From JBIQKZ01 sp044464765 (GTDB taxonomy: Bacteria > Pseudomonadota > Gammaproteobacteria > Burkholderiales > Burkholderiaceae_B): a stretch of 64,000 bases of DNA. The notes below the pieces were generated by a model that did no database searches, was not told the DNA's origin, and saw only the letters and a list, made by a program, of their open reading frames with translations. Positions 60,803 through 64,000 of the stretch are shown here, one piece after another. Both the position numbers and the translations under genes were made by a program. The DNA is taken from the NCBI GenBank assembly GCA_044464765.1, contig JBIQKZ010000014.1, forward strand, positions 1 to 64,000, written 5' to 3'. Every line of letters starts with the position of its first letter. The stretch's first letter is position 1.

Positions 60803-62872
60803 ATGATGTCATCCATCGATACGTTTTCAGGGCCTCTTTTGCTTAACCGGGAATTGTCCCTGCTGAAGTTCAACGAGCGAGTCCTGGCGATGGCGGCCAA
60901 GCCCGATACGCCGTTGCTCGAACGATTGCGGTACCTGTGTATTGTCAGCTCCAATCTTGATGAGTTTTTTGAAATCCGCATCTCGAGCCTGAAAGAGCAA
61001 TTGCTCAGCCCGGCGGCTTCGGTTGGCAACGACGGCCTGACGCCCGAAGAGTCGTTTGAACGTGTACAAACAGCCGCGCGGGCGCTGATCGAACGCCAGA
61101 ACGATTTATTGACCTATGAGGTCTTGCCTGACCTGGCGGCCGAAGGAATTGCGCTGTCACGGCCTTCGGGCTGGGACGAGAACCAGCGCCGGTGGGCGTA
61201 CGAAACGTTTATGCAGGACATCATGCCAATGTTGACGCCCATTGGCCTGGATCCGGCGCATCCATTCCCCCGGGTATACAACAAAAGCCTGAATTTCGTG
61301 ATTTCACTCTCAGGCGACGATGCTTTCGGGCGGCGCGGCACCACGGCAATTGTTCAAGCGCCGCGCGCCTTGGTCCGGGTCATGCGCATGCCCGATAAGG
61401 TGGCCGGCATTCAGCATGGCTACATCTTGCTTACCACCCTGATTCGCGAGTTCGTTTACGAGTTATTTCCCGGGATGACGATTCAGGGCTGCTACCAGTG
61501 GCGGGTTACCCGCAATAGCGATCTTTTCGTCGACGAGGAGGAAGTCACGAACTTGCGGCAGGCCTTGCAGGGCGAGTTGTCGCAGCGCAACTTTGGTGCC
61601 GCGGTCCGGCTGGAAATCGATGCCTCCATGCCCGAGGATCTCGAGCGGCTTTTACAGCGCGAATTTGCCTTGACGCCCCAGGATACTTATCGCGTGAAGG
61701 GGCCCGTCAATCTGTCGCGCCTCATGCAACTGTGCAATATGGTGGACAGGCCCGATCTGATGTTTCCAGAGCACCGCCCGCAGGTGCCCGCGCCTTTCGA
61801 CATGCTGGGCGACGATCCCGACGCCATGTTCGCCGCCATCGCCGAGCAGGATCATCTGTTGCACCACCCCTACCAGTCGTTTCAGCCTGTGCTCGACTTC
61901 CTGACCGCGGCGGCGACAGACCCGCAGGTGGTTGCGATCAAGCAAACCATCTATCGCACGGGGGAGGATTCTGAACTAATGAGCCTGCTGCTGAGCGCCG
62001 CACGCGCGGGCAAAGAGGTGACCGTCATTGTCGAGCTGATGGCCCGCTTCGACGAGCAGACCAATATCAACTGGGCGGCCAAACTAGAGGCCGTGGGTGC
62101 GCACGTCAGTTATGGCGTGGTGGGCCACAAGACCCACGCAAAGATGGTCCTGGTGCTGCGGCGCGAAAATGGCCGCATCCGGCGCTACGGCCACCTGGGC
62201 ACGGGCAACTATCACCCGCGCACGGCCAGGCTGTATACGGATTTCGGCCTGATTACGGCGGATCCGGTTGTTTGCCAGGATATGGACAACGTGTTTTCCT
62301 TGTTGACGGGCCTGGGCAGGCGCCGACCTTTGAAAAAGCTGCTGCAGTCGCCGTTTACGCTGCATGACACCATGCTGGACTATATCCGGGCCGAGGCGGA
62401 CCATGCGCGCAATGGCCGCAAGGCGCGCATCATGGCGAAAATGAACTCCCTGCTCGAACCCATCGTGATTCGCGAGCTCTACCGCGCCAGCCAGATGGGT
62501 GTGCGTATCGACCTGATCGTGCGCGGAGCCTGCGCGCTGCGGGCCGGTATGCCGGGGCTGTCCGAAAACATCCGGCTCAGGTCGATTGTGGGTCGTTTCC
62601 TTGAACATTCCCGGGTGTTCTACTTTTATGCGGGCGGCCAAGAGGTCGTTTATCTGTCGTCGGCCGACTGGATGGATCGGAATTTCTTCCGCCGTGTCGA
62701 GCTGGGCGTTCCCGTCGTCGACCCGCGCCTGAAGCGACGCGTCATCCGCGAGGCCTTCACGTATGCGCTGCGCGATAATCAATTGGCCTGGCGGGCGCTG
62801 CCCGATGGGAACTACGTGCCGGTGCACGCGCGTGGAAAGCCGTTCAACTTACAGGAAACGCTGATGTCTTGA
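60803..62872 (+). CDS. ppk: Polyphosphate kinase 1
   Basis: A 689-aa PPK1 that reversibly polymerises ATP gamma-phosphate into polyphosphate. N-terminal LLNRELSLLKFNERVLAMA and SSNLDEFFEIR; the catalytic domain has GHKTHAKMVLVLR with the probable phospho-His at 445, HLGTGNYHPRTARLYTDFGL, and a second conserved His in FLEHSRVFYF. Two adjacent ATGs (60803, 60806) follow GGAAAGA; either may be used. Divergent from ppx and followed by the Pho-controlled pstS. Confidence 0.96.
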   Translation: MMSSIDTFSGPLLLNRELSLLKFNERVLAMAAKPDTPLLERLRYLCIVSSNLDEFFEIRISSLKEQLLSPAASVGNDGLTPEESFERVQTAARALIERQNDLLTYEVLPDLAAEGIALSRPSGWDENQRRWAYETFMQDIMPMLTPIGLDPAHPFPRVYNKSLNFVISLSGDDAFGRRGTTAIVQAPRALVRVMRMPDKVAGIQHGYILLTTLIREFVYELFPGMTIQGCYQWRVTRNSDLFVDEEEVTNLRQALQGELSQRNFGAAVRLEIDASMPEDLERLLQREFALTPQDTYRVKGPVNLSRLMQLCNMVDRPDLMFPEHRPQVPAPFDMLGDDPDAMFAAIAEQDHLLHHPYQSFQPVLDFLTAAATDPQVVAIKQTIYRTGEDSELMSLLLSAARAGKEVTVIVELMARFDEQTNINWAAKLEAVGAHVSYGVVGHKTHAKMVLVLRRENGRIRRYGHLGTGNYHPRTARLYTDFGLITADPVVCQDMDNVFSLLTGLGRRRPLKKLLQSPFTLHDTMLDYIRAEADHARNGRKARIMAKMNSLLEPIVIRELYRASQMGVRIDLIVRGACALRAGMPGLSENIRLRSIVGRFLEHSRVFYFYAGGQEVVYLSSADWMDRNFFRRVELGVPVVDPRLKRRVIREAFTYALRDNQLAWRALPDGNYVPVHARGKPFNLQETLMS

Positions 62873-62895
62873 TGTGGCGGTCCTTGCTTGCCAGA

Positions 62896-62929
62896 CTGTC
62901 ACAAAGCCGTAATATTGGGTGTTTATGAT
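62896..62929 (+). promoter_or_regulatory. Pho box and promoter of pstS
   Basis: CTGTCACAAAGCCGTAAT (62896-62913) matches 13 of 18 positions of the PhoB box CTGTCATAAAGTTGTCAC. TATGAT (62924-62929) follows after 10 bp, the spacing at which PhoB replaces the -35 contact. It lies about 60 bp upstream of the pstS start and predicts induction by phosphate starvation. Confidence 0.85.
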
Positions 62930-62987
62930 GGCGTTTGTGCAGGGCAACGTCTGCCTTGTGATCTAAACGGTTTAAAAGGATTGCTCG

Positions 62988-64000
62988 ATGTTAAAACGCG
63001 TTCTTATGCAAGTGTCGGTTGGTGTGGCGATCAGTGCCGCATCCGTTGCTGCGCATGCTATCGACATTACCGGTGCAGGCGCATCGTTCCCTTACCCAAT
63101 TTATGCCAAGTGGGCAGCCCAATACCACAAGGAAACCGGCAACCGCATTAACTACCAGTCGATCGGTTCGGGTGGCGGACAGCAACAAATTATTGCACGC
63201 ACTGTTGATTTCGGCGCCTCCGACGATCCAATGAAAGCCGAAGCGCTCACTGAAAACAACCTGCTTCAGTTCCCCGCGATTGTCGGCGGTACGGTAGCGG
63301 TTGTCAACGTCGATTCGGTCAAGCCCGGCGAATTGAAATTGTCCGGCCCGTTGCTGGCCGACATCTTCTTGGGCAAGGTCAAGCGTTGGAACGACGCGGC
63401 CATCAAGGCACTGAACCCTGATGCCGTCCTCCCGGATGCCGACATCATCGTGGTTCACCGTTCCGACGGTTCGGGCACCACCTTTGGCTTTACCAACTAT
63501 CTGTCCAAAGTTTCCCCCGCCTGGAAGGAGCAGGTTGGCGAAGGCAAGGCGGTCAAATGGCCCACCGGCCAGGGCGGCAAGGGCAACGAAGGCGTGGCCG
63601 CTTATGTGCGCCAGTTGAAGAATTCCATTGGCTACGTTGAATATGCCTATGCCAAGCAGAACAATCTGTCCTGGACGCAACTGAAGAACAAAGACGGCAA
63701 TTTCGTTCAGCCTACACAGGAAGCCTTCGCTGCCGCGGCAGCCAACGCCGACTGGAACAGCGCGCCCGGCATGGGCGTGGTGCTGACCGAAGAGCCCGGT
63801 GCGGAATCCTGGCCCATTACGTCGGCTTCGTTCATCCTGATTCACAAGAAGCAAGACAAGCCGGAAGCGGGTGCTGAAGTCCTGAAGTTCTTCGACTGGG
63901 CCTTCAAGAACGGCGCCGACGCTGCTCGCGAACTCGACTACGTCCCCATGCCAAACGCAGTGGTCACGCAGATTCAAACTGCCTGGAAAGAGCAGGTCAA
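62988..64000 (+). CDS. pstS: Phosphate ABC transporter substrate-binding protein (incomplete at window end)
   Basis: A periplasmic phosphate-binding protein; 337 codons are present and the frame runs off the window, near its expected end (about 340-345 aa). The signal peptide (about 1-24, ending AAHA) is followed by IDITGAGASFPYPIYAKW, GSGGGQQQIIARTVDFGASD and HRSDGSGTTFGFTNYL, the phosphate-binding loops. AAAAGGA lies eight bases before the ATG, and a PhoB box and -10 stand upstream. pstCAB and phoU would be expected beyond the window. Confidence 0.96.
   Translation, partial: MLKRVLMQVSVGVAISAASVAAHAIDITGAGASFPYPIYAKWAAQYHKETGNRINYQSIGSGGGQQQIIARTVDFGASDDPMKAEALTENNLLQFPAIVGGTVAVVNVDSVKPGELKLSGPLLADIFLGKVKRWNDAAIKALNPDAVLPDADIIVVHRSDGSGTTFGFTNYLSKVSPAWKEQVGEGKAVKWPTGQGGKGNEGVAAYVRQLKNSIGYVEYAYAKQNNLSWTQLKNKDGNFVQPTQEAFAAAAANADWNSAPGMGVVLTEEPGAESWPITSASFILIHKKQDKPEAGAEVLKFFDWAFKNGADAARELDYVPMPNAVVTQIQTAWKEQV

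Noticed and set aside
1..64000. CRISPR arrays, intact insertion sequences, toxin-antitoxin or defence modules
   Set aside because: None was seen: the only tandem repeats are the short ones listed, and no transposase or defence motif appeared among the plausible reading frames.

Overview
The window is chromosomal DNA of a high-GC Gram-negative betaproteobacterium, most likely Alcaligenaceae (Bordetella/Achromobacter/Pusillimonas-like). The reasons are the protein sequences, a Bug/TctC-type tripartite tricarboxylate receptor, the glyQ-glyS-gmhB-plsC-ygjP-gloA block, and the ffs-dnaX-ybaB-recR, ftsH-folP-glmM and ppx/ppk-pstS neighbourhoods. It is almost entirely core genome: about 50 protein genes, two tRNAs and the 4.5S SRP RNA, with little non-coding space. 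Identifications rest on recognised motifs and family knowledge; no database search was run.

Layout. 1-370: tRNA-Lys(UUU), its terminator, and a decayed tyrosine-integrase tail. 370-7861: envelope and cell-wall block, with a DUF6776-like membrane protein and amgK-murU (MurNAc recycling) on the minus strand, divergent from lptD-surA-rsmA. 7906-11551: an SpmA/SpmB-like membrane protein and a FadE-type acyl-CoA dehydrogenase. 11571-17222: gloA, ygjP, plsC, gmhB, glyS and glyQ, packed on the minus strand. 17442-19797: a crotonase and class I fumarase. 19773-23111: folK, pcnB, a HAD-IB phosphatase and hda. 23191-29098: purM, then miaA, mutL, amiC and tsaE.

29399-34444 is the most accessory part. 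It holds a Bug-type binding protein, tRNA-Arg(CCU) with a terminator, and a less GC-rich gene for a Tat-exported lipoprotein of the GH64 beta-1,3-glucanase family. Next comes a 62-codon remnant of an AMP-forming acyl-CoA synthetase, abutting an intact enoyl-CoA hydratase and an SDR oxidoreductase.

34506-41507: xerD, then an AddB-like nuclease and an AddA/UvrD-like helicase-nuclease that probably do the RecBCD job. 41615-44954: ffs, dnaX, ybaB, recR. 45035-52640: tal, carA-carB, a uracil-type permease and greA behind a structured leader. 52806-58252: yhbY divergent from rlmE, then ftsH, folP and glmM. 58320-62872: an OlsB-like acyltransferase, ppx and ppk. 62896-64000: a well-formed Pho box and promoter in front of pstS, which runs off the window.

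Themes are envelope biogenesis and recycling, DNA repair and replication, pyrimidine supply, and phosphate/polyphosphate. I found no CRISPR array, intact insertion sequence, prophage or defence island. The best candidates for something unusual are the GH64 lipoprotein beside tRNA-Arg with the broken acyl-CoA ligase operon next to it, the integrase scar at tRNA-Lys, the greA leader, and several small repeats.
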